From: Bilabrum cf. latius
Taxonomy: Eukaryota > Bigyra: Bicosoecida > Bigyra > Bicosoecida
Length of the DNA stretch: 64,000 bases
Reading direction: 5' to 3'
Assembly (NCBI GenBank): GCA_965178125.1
Contig: OZ237743.1
Coordinates: 1,054,001-1,118,000 of the forward strand
The position numbers and the translations under genes are program-made. Below the pieces are notes generated by a model. The model ran no database searches. It saw only the letters and a program-made list of their open reading frames with translations, and had not been told where the DNA came from. Positions 22,927-35,300 of the stretch are shown here, in pieces (position 1 is the stretch's first letter; each line of letters starts with the position of its first letter).

Positions 22927-23372
22927 GATGTGCTCTCCGAAGAATCGGTCGCACGATCTCCGGCAAAGAAAAAGTGTCGGGGAGCTGCAACGGATGCTCT
23001 AATCGACCCAAACTGCCAGGTGGTGGTCGCGCGTTGACGACTCCGATGAGCTCAAATAAAACGTAAATTCAAAGGGCCGCAGGGATTGCCCTGAAGGGAA
23101 AGGCTATCTGTGCCGCCTGATGGATCTAGAGGTTGTACATAGCGAGGCTCCGAATGGAACCGAACGGTACTCCACATATGGGCCTATCCACCACTGGATT
23201 GACACAAATCACAATCTTAAATAGCAATCCGTTTTAAGGTGAACTGGTCGTTCCATTGCACAGGTGTTACCCTGCCCACCTGATAGACTGAAGATAAGAT
23301 CAATCAGCAACCCTAAAGCGCAGAAGTCAGAATGAAACGATCATTTAGTATAATGAGTGTGCTTTCTCAAAT
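22927..23372. other. Intergenic, no gene seen
   Basis: AT-richer spacer upstream of the FkbM gene and downstream of the dynein gene, both on the minus strand. Likely promoter of the former and 3' end of the latter. No ORF or repeat of note. Confidence 0.5.
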
Positions 23373-26300
23373 TCACTCGTCAGTGTTGAGGCTCAGGGCC
23401 ACGCCCTGCAGCACCCAGTGGCTCGCATGCTCCTCCGTGGCGAGATCCGCTTCGAACACCAGGCCGACGCCCATCGCGTTCCTTCTCGCCTGCGTCACGT
23501 ACACCGGCGTGCGGAAGGTCCCCACGAGCTTCAGCTTGGCTGCCTCAATGGGAGTCACCTGCAGCACGGGCAGGGGCACCACGAGCACCTTGGGGTCCTG
23601 TCGCTTGAGCTGCATGGCCTTCCTGTCCCAGCCCGCACCCTCCAGGTACAGGCCCCGCACGAAGCACCCGTCCTCCGGCACCTCCACGATCTCTGACGGA
23701 TCGTCGTGCGCCGTCACCCGCGTGAACAGAGTGGATTTGTCCAGGGGCCAGCTCTTCCTCCTGCACGTGGCCTGCACCAGCGCAGTGAGATACGACTCGG
23801 GGATGTGGAGGCCACTGAGCCAGATGACCGGCGGATCGCCCTCGTCCCTCCAGGCCTCGTACTGGTTGCCCCTCTGCACGAAGTGGCTCATCCATGACCC
23901 CAGCGGTTTCTGTGTCATGGGAGCCAGCGCACGCCAGCTGTTAGGTAACAGTCCGTCGAACAGCGCATCGCCGATCTGCTCCAGGCGGTCGCTCATGCCG
24001 ATCTCGCCCTTGAGAGCGCGCTGCAAGTCCTCCAAGCTCTGCGCCATGGCACCGCATAGACCGTTCCAGCGCTCCAGCTCCTGCAGCAGCACGACCTCCG
24101 TGGGGGTGGGCAGGCCGTGGTCCGACATGATCCTGCGGCGAAGCAGCGCCACGTCTGTCAGGTCGGGCACCTTTTCCAGGATGCCCACAAGGACCCGCTC
24201 TACGTGCTCCTCCCTCGACGTGCCCTGCGCTGCCGCGGCCGTCCTCGGCTGCAGCGAGGCCAGGTTCCTCCAGAGCCCCTTGGAGGCGATCGTGAGGTAG
24301 CCGATCTCGGCGTTGGGGTGCAGCCCGAACACGGCGGGGCTGTTGGAGAGGGGCAGGCCCTCCACCTTGTCACGGAACTCCTCCAGCTCCCCCGGTGCGG
24401 GCAGATCGTAGTCGAAGCCAACTGTCGAGAAGAAGAACCTGGCGTCCTCAGAGAACAAAAAGTCCCCCATGTACTCGTCCAGGTACGTCTTGAGCACACG
24501 CCGGTCGAAGTCGTCGCTGACCCTGCCGCCGTACATGGCGTCCCCAACGAGGTACTTGAGCGAGCCCCACGGGATGATCTCGTCCCCGTTCTGGTCCGCC
24601 TTTGTGAGGTACAGCTCCAGGAGCTGGCGGGACACCTTGAAATCGGACTCGTTGAAGTCGTAGGCCACGTTCCAGCCGATCTTGCCGTACTTGCGTCTCT
24701 CCAGCACCACTGCGTGCAGGAAGCACAGCACGTACACGAGCGGCCTGAACGCCTCGTGCGGGCACACGTCGAACTCGGAAGGCTGCATCTTGTGGAGGAG
24801 TGCCCTCATGTTGAGCTTGAGGCCGTCCGGAGGCTCCGTCACCACCTTGAGCGACCGCTGGAGGATGCCCAGGGGGAACCGGTCTGTGGGCTCCGTGGTG
24901 AGCCACAGCCTAAAGTCCTCGTGCGGGTTCTTGGCCTCTTGCAAGATCTTCTCGAGGTTGCTGAGCCAGGACAGCAGCAAGTGGCAGTTCTGCAGCAGCA
25001 CCCAGTAGCCCCTCTGCATGCCCAGCTCCAGCATCTCTTCCGCCTTTTCCGCCTGTCCCTGGCCCAGGGCCAGGAACCTGAGCTTTGTGGGCGGCGTGAA
25101 GCCCTTGGCCTGTCCCAGCTGCTGGATGTCCGACTGGGGGTCGGCGCCCGGGCTGAGGATGAACACGACCGGAGACACCGGTGAGGACTGCTGGTAGATC
25201 CTCTCGTAGTCCGCCACGGGCGGCTGCACGTACCTCTCGTCCATGCGGTGGATCACGAACTGACGCACCACGTCATATACCCTGTCCACGCGGAAGCAGC
25301 GTATGATAAGGAGCCTCTGGAAGCGGGAGAGCTTGGCCTCGAATCCGCACGGGACGTCGGATGCCTCCGGGTTTGGCTTGTCGTACCACTCTTTCCACAC
25401 GGCCGCGCTCTCCGCCTTGGTGATGCTCTCGACGATCCCGTCGAACGGGTTGGGCTTGTCGCCGTCATCCTCCAGCAGCCCCTCCAGTCGGATGAGGTCC
25501 TTCCAGCCCTGGGCCGAGATCCACCCGTGGGGGCACTGCTCCTCCGGCTCGTCCAAGGAGGTGTCCCCCTTGAGGAAGAAATCGAGCTCCCTCCTGTCCA
25601 GCTCGCCCTCGCCGTCCATGATCATGGTCGTCACCTGGAAGGAGAACATGAGCTTGTGCCGCTCGAAAATACCGAGGCACGTGTAGTCGTACATCTGCTT
25701 GGTCATCTCGTCGATCATGTTCTCGAGTCGCTTAGCCAGCTCGTGGCTCGGCCTCGCGTGCTTGAGCGACCGCGTAAATACGCCGAGGAAGGACCCGAGC
25801 GAGATCTCGTACATGCGCATGATGTTGCTGAGACCTGCCATGGCAAAGAAGAGGATGGAGCCTCGCTTGGCCGCGGGTTGGTATGCCTCGCGAGCCTTGT
25901 TGATGCTGGCCCTCGTCTTGGCTGACTCGACCAGCTTGGCACCGATCAGGACCGAGCTGGACTTGGCCTCCTCGAGCGTCTCGATCAGGGCCTGGTTCTC
26001 GAGGATGTCGCCCTGCGCCGTGCTCAGCGTCTTGAGGAGCGTGTCTTCCAGCTGCTCCAGCTGCTGGGTCATGCTGCTCATCTCCGAGACGAGCTCCTTG
26101 AACTGCTTCTCCAGCTCCTCCCTCTCGTGCCCGACCACAACGTTGAGGAGCTGGTTCTCCAGCCCCTGCATGGTCACGCTGTAGTTCACGATGGAGGTCT
26201 TGCCCATGATCTCGGGCGAGTAGTGCGGGTTGCCCAGCTTGCTGGTGAGGTACATTCTGAACTCGTCCGACCACGCGATGGACTTGTCGCCCAGCTTGAT

Positions 26301-29300
26301 CATGAGCTGCGAGCCCTCGTAGTGGGTCCTCCTCTCCAGGATGGGGTCGATCCTGGGGTCCAGCTCCTCGCCCACCGACTCGAAGAGGAACGGCTGCCCG
26401 TACTGCACGGCCAGCTCCAGGTGGCGCATGAAGTCGTCGTCCAGCAGCGTGGCGCGCTTCAACCGGTTGTCGGCCTCCCTGTTCTTGATCCACTCGATGG
26501 CCTGCTGCTGCGGATCCACGCACAGTGGGAAGCGCGAGGCCTGGGTCGTGAGGATGCCGTTCATGATGGAGTGGTCGTCCGCCGGCAAGCCCTCCCCCAC
26601 CCACCTCTGCACCGTGGCCTCGCTCGCCATGAACCGGATGAGGTCGTAGGGCTGCGTGAGTGGAAGCGCCTTGTCCTTGATGTCCTCCAGCCAGTCCTCC
26701 TTGATCATCTGCTGGCGGTACTGGTACGTGAAGGGGCCGAGGTAGGAAAGAAAAGACGCAGCCACGATGCAGTCGCCCACGAGCCGCTCCTTCTGGCCGT
26801 TAATGCTCTTGACGTCCTCCCCCCAACGCTTCCTCTCCGAGCTAAGCCCGGTGATGAGCTTCGAGGCGGCGTCGAGTTTCCGGGCCATGGTGGCGGCCTC
26901 GTCCTGGAGCTGCTGCAGCTCAGTCCTGCCCTCATTCAGCTTGATGTTGAGCTCTGCAATCTCGGCCTGCAGCTTCTCCAGCCTCTTGGCGGTGTCCCGG
27001 AGCTCCCTCTCGCTCTGCTTGGACTTGCGCTGCATCTCCTGCACCCGCTGCATGAGGGGCTCTACTTTCTTTGCCACCTGGTAGTACTCGATCATGGCCT
27101 GGACCCACTTGAATAGGGCAGCTGCGGCCACCGATGCGCCGTCGAGGATCTCCTGGGTGAGGCCCTGGGAGCGGATGTAGGAGGAGGCCTTGTTGATCAT
27201 ACCTGCAGTCAGCCTCGTCTTGTCGTAGTTCTGGAGGCTCTTGAGGAAGTTGGACTGCTGCATCATGATCTTGCACGCGGACCAATCGACCGACTTGCCC
27301 TCCGTGCCGGTGGGCTTGAAGGCGTGCACGCAGTACATGCAAAATTGCACCTTTTGCGGGGGCGTCTTGAGAGCCCTCACCTCGTTCACCTTGTCGGCTG
27401 TCAGCACCTGAAGGGCCCTGTCGGCGGCGGCGAGAGCGGGCTCGGCCTCGCGCAGGCTTGCCTCCGCCTCCGCCGACTCCTTGTTGATCACGATCCTGTC
27501 CTTATCAAGCTGCTCCTTCTTCTGCTGCGCGTCTGCCTCGTCCTTGTTGGCCTCCTGCTGCCTGGCATCCACCCTCTCCAGCATCTCGCCCACCTCTTTG
27601 GCCTTGGCGTCCACGATGACCTGCCTCTCCTTGAGTACGGTGCTGAGCTGGTCCACCTTTTGCTGGGCGTCGAGCAGCTTGTCAAGGCCGCTGGTCAGTC
27701 GCTGTGCCCTCGTGTCCAGGTCTCTTCGCTTGTCGCCCAGCAGTTTGCGGTAGTTGGAGATGAAATCGAGGTAGTTCTTCGGCGTCACGTAGTTGTGCCG
27801 CCTGAGCTCGGCCTCGAACCGCCTGGACGCAGTCACGACCGATTCGTGCACGTGCACCATGTGGCCGATCACGCTGGGCCTGTGCTCCTCCGGGAGCGTC
27901 TCGTCCTTCAGGAAATGGCTGGCCACCTTCTCTAGGGCATCCGCAGGCCACGGGAAGAACCAGTCGATCACGCACGACGACACGAGCCCGGGGAAGTTCC
28001 TGCAGCGCCGGCGGAGCGTGTCGCCCGAAGGCGACATGGCCAGCACGATGTGCAGGTTGTTGCGGCACTTGGACACGAAGTACGCCCAGCAGTTGTCTGC
28101 CGTGTCCTCGATCCCCGCGGCCTTCACCTCCGACCGCACCTGGTTGATCATCACGTCCTTCTCGTCCTTGTCGTAGAGGGCAGGGACCATGCCCGTCGAC
28201 AGCATGTTGTTGATCAGCTCGAGGAAGCCCTCCTCGGCCACGTCAGCGTCCGTGAAGAGGAACACGACGGGTTTGACCACCAGCATCTTGTACAGCTCCT
28301 TCAGATCCTCCCTGAAGTCCTTCTCCGTGTAGTTCCTGGACATGGTGATGGTGAACAGGTCGTAGCCGGCCGTGTACGTGGCCAGTCGGGTGAGGGACTG
28401 CTTGCCGCTGCCACCGACACCCACCAGCAGCGCGTTGCCGCGACGCATCCGCAGCACCCGCAGGATCCTCGTGAGGTGCTCCAGCGCCTGCTAAAAGAGA
28501 ACGAGGGACATCTCCTTGACCTCCTCGTTGTACAGCTGCAGCACCTGATCCAGGATGCCACGCACGCTGTCGAAGGAACCCAGGTCGCGGTAGAGCCTCA
28601 GGTCCTCCTTCTCCTCGGACAAGCGACCGAAGGCCTGGCCAAAGTCGCCGTACAGCATGGGCATCCTCAGGGCGTGATCCGAGGCCTCTCCGAAGCCCCT
28701 GCGGATGAGTGCCTCAAGCTCCTTGGCAACGATGGCGTGATCCTCGTCGCTTACCAGACGGTCCGCGAAGATCCTGCAGCACTCGTTTCTCCACAGTCGC
28801 GCCACGTCTGCCTCTGTCTGGACCGTGTCGGGGGTGATGGTGGTCAGCCCCTCGTAGATGCGGCCCAGGTCCCGCAGGTTGAAGATGTAGTGGAACTTGG
28901 CGGGGGTGGGCGGGAGCTTCTCCACCAGCGTGTTGTACAGCGACAGGGTAAGCCCCGTGACCTTGCCTGCAGCGGCCCTGGCCGGGTCGGTGTACCCTCC
29001 GTCCTCGTAGAACCTCTCGATGATGGACCCGTAGATCTTCCTGAGCACGTCCTCGGTGGGAGGCGTCAGGTTGAACACGGAGAACATGCTCATGAAGCGA
29101 GGATCCACGCTGTTGCGGCCTCCCCCAGGAGGACCCATGGCCCCGACGTACCTCATGTCCTTGAAGGTCTTGAGCTCCAGGTCCTTCTGCCTGTCGTACA
29201 TCTGGCCGCGACCCACCAGGAAGTGCAGGAGGGCGATGGGCTGCTGCGTGCCGTACGTGTCTACCCTGGGCATGTTGAGGTCGTCCACGAAGACCAGAAG

Positions 29301-32300
29301 CTTCTGCCCGATCTTGGGGCCGTAGGTCTTGCCTGAGCGCCGGTCCACCACGCTCTCGATGTTCTGCTGGACATCCCATGACGTCGTCCTGCTGCTAAAG
29401 TTGATCACGAGCGGCTTGAACTTCTCGGGGTCCAGCGACTGCATGTAGTTCTGAATCGTGACCGTCTTGGCGGTGCCCGACTCGCCCACGAACAGGGTGG
29501 GCTTGCTCACCCTCTGCATCTGAGTCAGGATCCACGTGTACAGAACCGAGTCGGTGGTGGGCACCAGCACCCGATGGATGTCGAAGGGCTGCGGGGGCAC
29601 GTAATCGGGCACCTTGGATTTCCACGCCACCCACTTCTGGTCCTCGGGCGAGTACAGGTGCACGTAGGGGTCCTCCGGGATGCCCAGCTCAACCATCTTG
29701 CCGAGGAACTCGGCGAACCGAGCTCGCTGGGGACCGGTCGCGGCCGCGCCGCAGGACCACACGAGCGCGTTCACAAAGAGGCCCTCCAGCGTGTCGAACT
29801 CGGTCACCTCCTCCTCGTACGGAATGAGCGCGTCCAGCATCGAGCACAGCTGCTTGACCATGGACAGGTCGGTCATGGGCACGACCAGCTCCACCGGCTC
29901 CTCCATGTCGCCCGTGCCGTCGCCCAGATCGCCCTCCAGCACGTACGCCACCAGCTTGTCAACGTACTTGTCGAACAGCTGCATCAGGTTCTCGGCCTCT
30001 GTGGGTCTCGGTCCCGCGCCCGCCGCCTTCTTCTTGCCCCCCTCGGCCCCTCCGGCGACGCCACCCTCCGGCTTGGGATGGAGGCCCCGGCGCCTGAGCT
30101 CGGCCCACCGCCAGAAGTAGGGCCGGTACCTCAGGTTCTTGGGATCAACGTACGTCATGCCGCAGCGACTGATGGTGGCGGGACTGGCGTACTGCAGGTC
30201 GAACACCTCCACGAGGATCTTGCAGTGGTCCTCCAGTCGAGTTCTCGTGCCGTTGGGCAGCGTGAGCAGCTTGTTGTCGTCCATCACAGAGTTCATGTCT
30301 TCCACCCACACTGCGTCGACGTCGCCGTCGAAAACGATCCAGCGCATCTCGTTCTCCTTGCCCGGGGGCAGGGGCTGGTTGCACTCCCGGAACAGCTTGG
30401 AGAGAATGCCGTTCTGCCACTCTCGGGTGGCCGGGTCCATCACGCCGTAGAGCTCCTTGACCGTCTGCGCCTTGGGGTTGAGCGTGAAAACCTTCACGTT
30501 TCGGTTGAAGGCGGGCTTGCTGGCCCTGGCCAGGGCGTTGATGACGACCGTCTTGCCGCCTCCCGTGGGACCGACCACCATGGTGGTGTGCCTGACCAGC
30601 ATGACTTCGTACAGCTGGATGACCTTGTCGACCTGAAGCTGAAAGACGTCCTCGAGGTCATGGTGCATGACGTCCTCCTCGAGCACGGCCTCTGTCGCGT
30701 TCTTGAGCTCTGGATATGCCACGCGGGGGCAGTCCAGCCCGGGGAACAAGTCGTCGATGAGGCCCTTGAAGAGAGGCACGTCCTCGTACACGAACTTGGG
30801 GAGGTTGGAGTCCCGCAGCGAGCGCATGAGCACCAGTTCCTCCGTCATGTCTGCGTACTCCCTCTTGAGTCCTCCCGCCATCACCAGCACCGACTTGAGC
30901 GCCCTGAGCCCGAAATCGTAGTGGTACTGCTTGGACAGCTGCTCCCTAGCCAGCGAGTACAGAGTGGTCATCTTCTTGGCCAGCACCCTCGCCTCCTCGA
31001 AGCCCTCGGAGAACAGCATGATCTCGCAGATCTGCAGCAGGTCGGGCACGATCATGGTCACGGGACGGAACAGGGCCTTGAGGTTGTCGGGCAGCTCCGT
31101 GCGGCCGGCGTACCCGGGGTTCATGGTGATGAACACGCCCACGCTGGGGTTGATCTTGATCTCGACACCGAGGCCGATGTCGGCGGTCGGTCTGCCGTAC
31201 AGGAGCGCGTTCTGGATGGATTTGAGCTGCGCAGAGACCACCGACAGCACCTCCACGTTGATCCGGTTGAACTCGTCGAAGCAGCCCCAGGCCCCCACCT
31301 GCGCCAGACCCGAGAAGGTGGCGCCCAGTGCCTTGTAATCGAGACCCTCGCCGCAATTCTGCACGTAGCAGGGCAGGGCGAGGTTCTTGGCCAGATCCTT
31401 CACCGTCTCCGTCTTGCCGGTCCCCGCAGGACCCGCAGGGGAACCACCGAGCTTGAATGTGAGCGCCTGGGTCAGCGTCATGTAGCACCGGTCCGTGAGT
31501 GGCGTGATCACCAGCCTGCCGGACAGGCCCATGTAGTCGTACCCGTAGCCGAACTCGCCAGTGCACTGCCGGATGAGGATGTCGTCGACGTCCTTGTCCC
31601 AGTAGAACCTCAGCTGCGACTCCCAGGCGAACTCTCTGGCGTCTAGGATGGAGTCGCGGACGAACGAGTCCACGATGTCGCGCGCGTGGACGTCGACGAT
31701 GAGCAGCGTGTTGCACTTCTTGCGTATCATCTTGGGGATGTCCCCTCTCACCAGGCCCACGAGGTCGATGAGCTGCTGCGTGAGCTTCGAGGCGAAGCGC
31801 TTCATGGCGTACTTGTCGCCTTGCGCCACCCGCCTGAACGTGTCTTCCGTCTCCCACGTCCACCAGATCTGGGACCCGACCATGCACACCATGCCTATCT
31901 GTTCCTTGACCCACTCGATCCGCTCCCTCCTGGCGTAGTAGAACACGCCCTCCTTGGCGATCTTGTGGAGCGAGTACTTCATGTCCTGGTCAGTCTGGGT
32001 CATCCACTGCTCCACGGGGCCCTCCACGGAGGTGTTCCTCCTGAAATCGAAGGACTCGCCCTCGCTGGAGGACATGCCCTGCACCAGCTTCGCGTCGGAG
32101 GAAAACGCGAGCTTCTTGACGTTGTTGTAGAGCTGCATCAGGTACTGCTCGATCCCGCGGGGATCTGAGGAGCCCAGCACCGCCAGCAGCTCGTCGTCCG
32201 AGATGAAGAAGAACCGAGGGAAGGCGTTCCTCTTCGAGTCCAGGTACTCGCTGAGGCTCTTCTGGCATGCGTCCAACATCTCGCCCATGTCGACAAGCTC

Positions 32301-35300
32301 GTCCCTGCGGTCCGCCGTGCCGGCGCACTCGAGGATAGCGGGGGTCTTGACGACCTGCTGCATGATGCTCTTGAACTGCTTATCGATGCCGGCGAATCGC
32401 TTGGCCTCCTGCGGCAGCTGCATCTTGATGTCCTCGTTCCCGATGAAGATGCCCTCCAGGTACCTCCACTTCTCCTGCACGTTGTACCACACGTCGAGGG
32501 TCTCGCCCACGATGCTGAGGGAGTCACTCCACTGCTTCACCTGGCCCGCGAACGTGGTGACAAAGCGAGAGCCTTGGATGGTCTGCAGCTGCAACGTGTG
32601 GTCCTCGAGCTCGACCTTGATGTCGTCCGCCGGCAGCAGAAGGTGCGCCCTAAACACCCCGTTCTTGGAGTACTCACCCACGGCCAGCTGGGTGGACCTC
32701 CACTTCCTAGAGATCGCGTCGATGTCCTTCTCGATCTTGAGCTCGTTCATGGCCTCCGTGACGATGTCGTCGATCGTGTCCTCGAAGCGGCTCAGGTTCA
32801 TCTCGAAGATGCCTTGCAGGGTGAACGTCTTGGGGTTCATGCTGAACTCTACGCCAGTGAGCTCCATGAGCTTCTTCCAGTGCCTCTCTTTCATGGCTTC
32901 GTTCTTGAGCTTGCTGATGAGCGGCAGCGAAGCACCGAAGCCCTCGATCTCCCCGCGCACGCGAGCGTACAGCGGCATCTCCTTGAGCTCGGCGGGCTGC
33001 TTCCTCGCCCTAGACTGCAGCTGCTGGGAGCCCTGCTCGAGCGCGTTGGTGTCCAGGGCAGACCACAGCATGTTGCTGTTCGTCTCCGCGAACGTCTTCT
33101 GGTCCTAGTATAGCCCGTACAGCTTCTCCACTTTGCCCAGGTCCTCTTTGACCAGTCCCAGCTCGGGGTATCGGGTCACGTCCATCCCAAAGAGCCTCTA
33201 CGCGTCGCTGATCTCCGCCTCTCGCGCGTTCATTGCGGCCAGCTCCTCCCTGGCCTTGGGGAGCATCTCCAGGCCCTCGTCCAGGGTGACCCCCTCCTCG
33301 GCGGCGGGGCCCGTGGCCTGGTATCGCTCGAGATACGCGGCGGCCTCCTTCTGAAACTCCTCCGCCTCTGCCTGCGTGGTGCTCGCAAACCTTTGCTTGA
33401 GCGCGTTCAGCCTCGCGTCCTTGGTCAGCGCCCAGTTGACCACGTCCTTCCACTCCTTCAGCAGTTCAGAGGCGACCTCTGCCTCTTCCGCGTCCACATG
33501 GATCATCTTCTCGTACTTGCTGAGCGTGCGGAACCGCTCCACCACGTCGGCGATGGCGAGCTCGGTGTCCATCCGCATGAGCTTCACCTCGCGCACCGTG
33601 GTGAGGACCGTCTTGAGCTCCGCCAGGTTCTGCGGCGAGCTGTCGAGGATGGCCATGAGCTGGTCCCAGTGCTCCCGCATGCCGTGCATGCGAGTGGTCG
33701 CGGTGTCGGTGAGCACCCTCCCGTACTCCTTGACGAGCCAGCGAGCCTGCCTTTCGTTCTCCTTGGCGACAGGGGTGCAGTCCACGCGGATGAATCCGAC
33801 GTCCTTGACAGCGGGATGCTTGCGGGCCTGCTCGGCAAGGGCCGTGAAGGACGCCATCTTGGCGTCAAAGTAGGACACGGGCAGCTGCCTCTCCGCCAAA
33901 GAGTTCATCTGCGACGGCTTGCGCTCCTTCCACAGGCCCCTCTCCTCGCCGAACGACTCCCAGTCCGCCACGAACCGCTTCACGTCCTGGATCATGCCAA
34001 CCACCGCCGGATCCATGGCCACCATTGCGCCCACCACCTCCTGGTTGCTGACCATGTCCTGGTAGTACGAAAAGTCGGGCGCGTCGCTGCCTTCCATCAC
34101 GTCGGGGAGGGCAGGGATGCAGGTGCCGTCCGTCCACCGGATAAAGTTGCTCGCCGCGCGGCACAGGAACTCCACCGTCCTGGACAGGTATCTCGCGATG
34201 TAACCCGGCTCAGGGGACATGACGAGGTGGGGCAGGTTGTGGGTCACGTTGACGAGGACAAGGGGGCGGCGCCGCTCCAGCCTCGTGCCGTCGGCCCCGG
34301 CCACCTTGTCCAGCACGTCGATGTTGAGGAGTCCCTGGAATGTCACGATGGAAGCCACGGTCATGCGCACGATTGCGTTGTAGATGCGCCGCTCCCAGTA
34401 CCTGTAGTACTCCTGCAGCAGGGGGGCTGCCCTCGTCTTCCTGCGGTCGCACAGCGCGGCCTCGATCTGCTCCAGGCTCGCGGGAATGCTGCGGAAGCGC
34501 TCCTGCAGGTCCTCCAGCCTAACTCTGCCCTTCTTCTCCAGGAGTTCGTAGAGCTCGGACACCTCCATGGGGTGCAGTTCCGCCGTGTCTTCCTCGCGGA
34601 AGAGCAGCGTGGTGGCGATTGCCTGCACGTGCTGCTCCACCTGATCGTGGGACTTGCGCACCGCCCCCAGCTGGTTGTGGAAGGCCCGGATGGAGGTGGT
34701 GACCTGCTCGATGAATGCGCTGATGTGGAGCGAGTTCCAGTTGAGGGGAGAGAACCCCGGTCGAACCTTCGCTCGGAGCTTGGCCAGGTCATTCTGCATC
34801 AGCGTGGCCTCGACCGGCTTGAGCTGCCTCAGGATGCCGTGGTACTCTGCGAGCATTCGCTGCAGGCGAGACACCTTGCCGAGGAACTCGTGCTCCTGCA
34901 GCGTCACGTTGAGCGCCGCTTCCGGCACCTCGAAGCCGAGCCGGTCAAGGAGCTTCGTCTCGCGGATGAGGGCGTAGAGCGCCGGGCTGAAGTTGACGTG
35001 GTAGGGCGGGATGGCCATCCGCGTGGCGGGTTCGTCCACCGCGCCGTCAATGACCTTGCCGCCGAAGGTGGCGGCAGCAGCCGCGGCCGCAGCCACGTAC
35101 AAAGGCTGGTCCTGCCCATGCAGGCCCTCCTGCCCACTGCCCGGCTTCAGGATGTCCTTGGGCGCGAGGGGCTTGTCGTGCAGGCTGGGGCCCAGCACGT
35201 GCTGCGTGAGGAAGTCGCTGGCAAGCTGCTCCACCCTCTCGGACCAGCCTGAATAGAGGTCACGGATGTACGTGTCGATGGACCTGGCGTAGTTCAGGTA

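Noticed and set aside
24117-25184. Long plus-strand ORFs opposite the dynein gene (also 29574-31646 and 33393-35252)
   Set aside because: They are GC-rich antisense shadows of the dynein frame with no recognisable domains.
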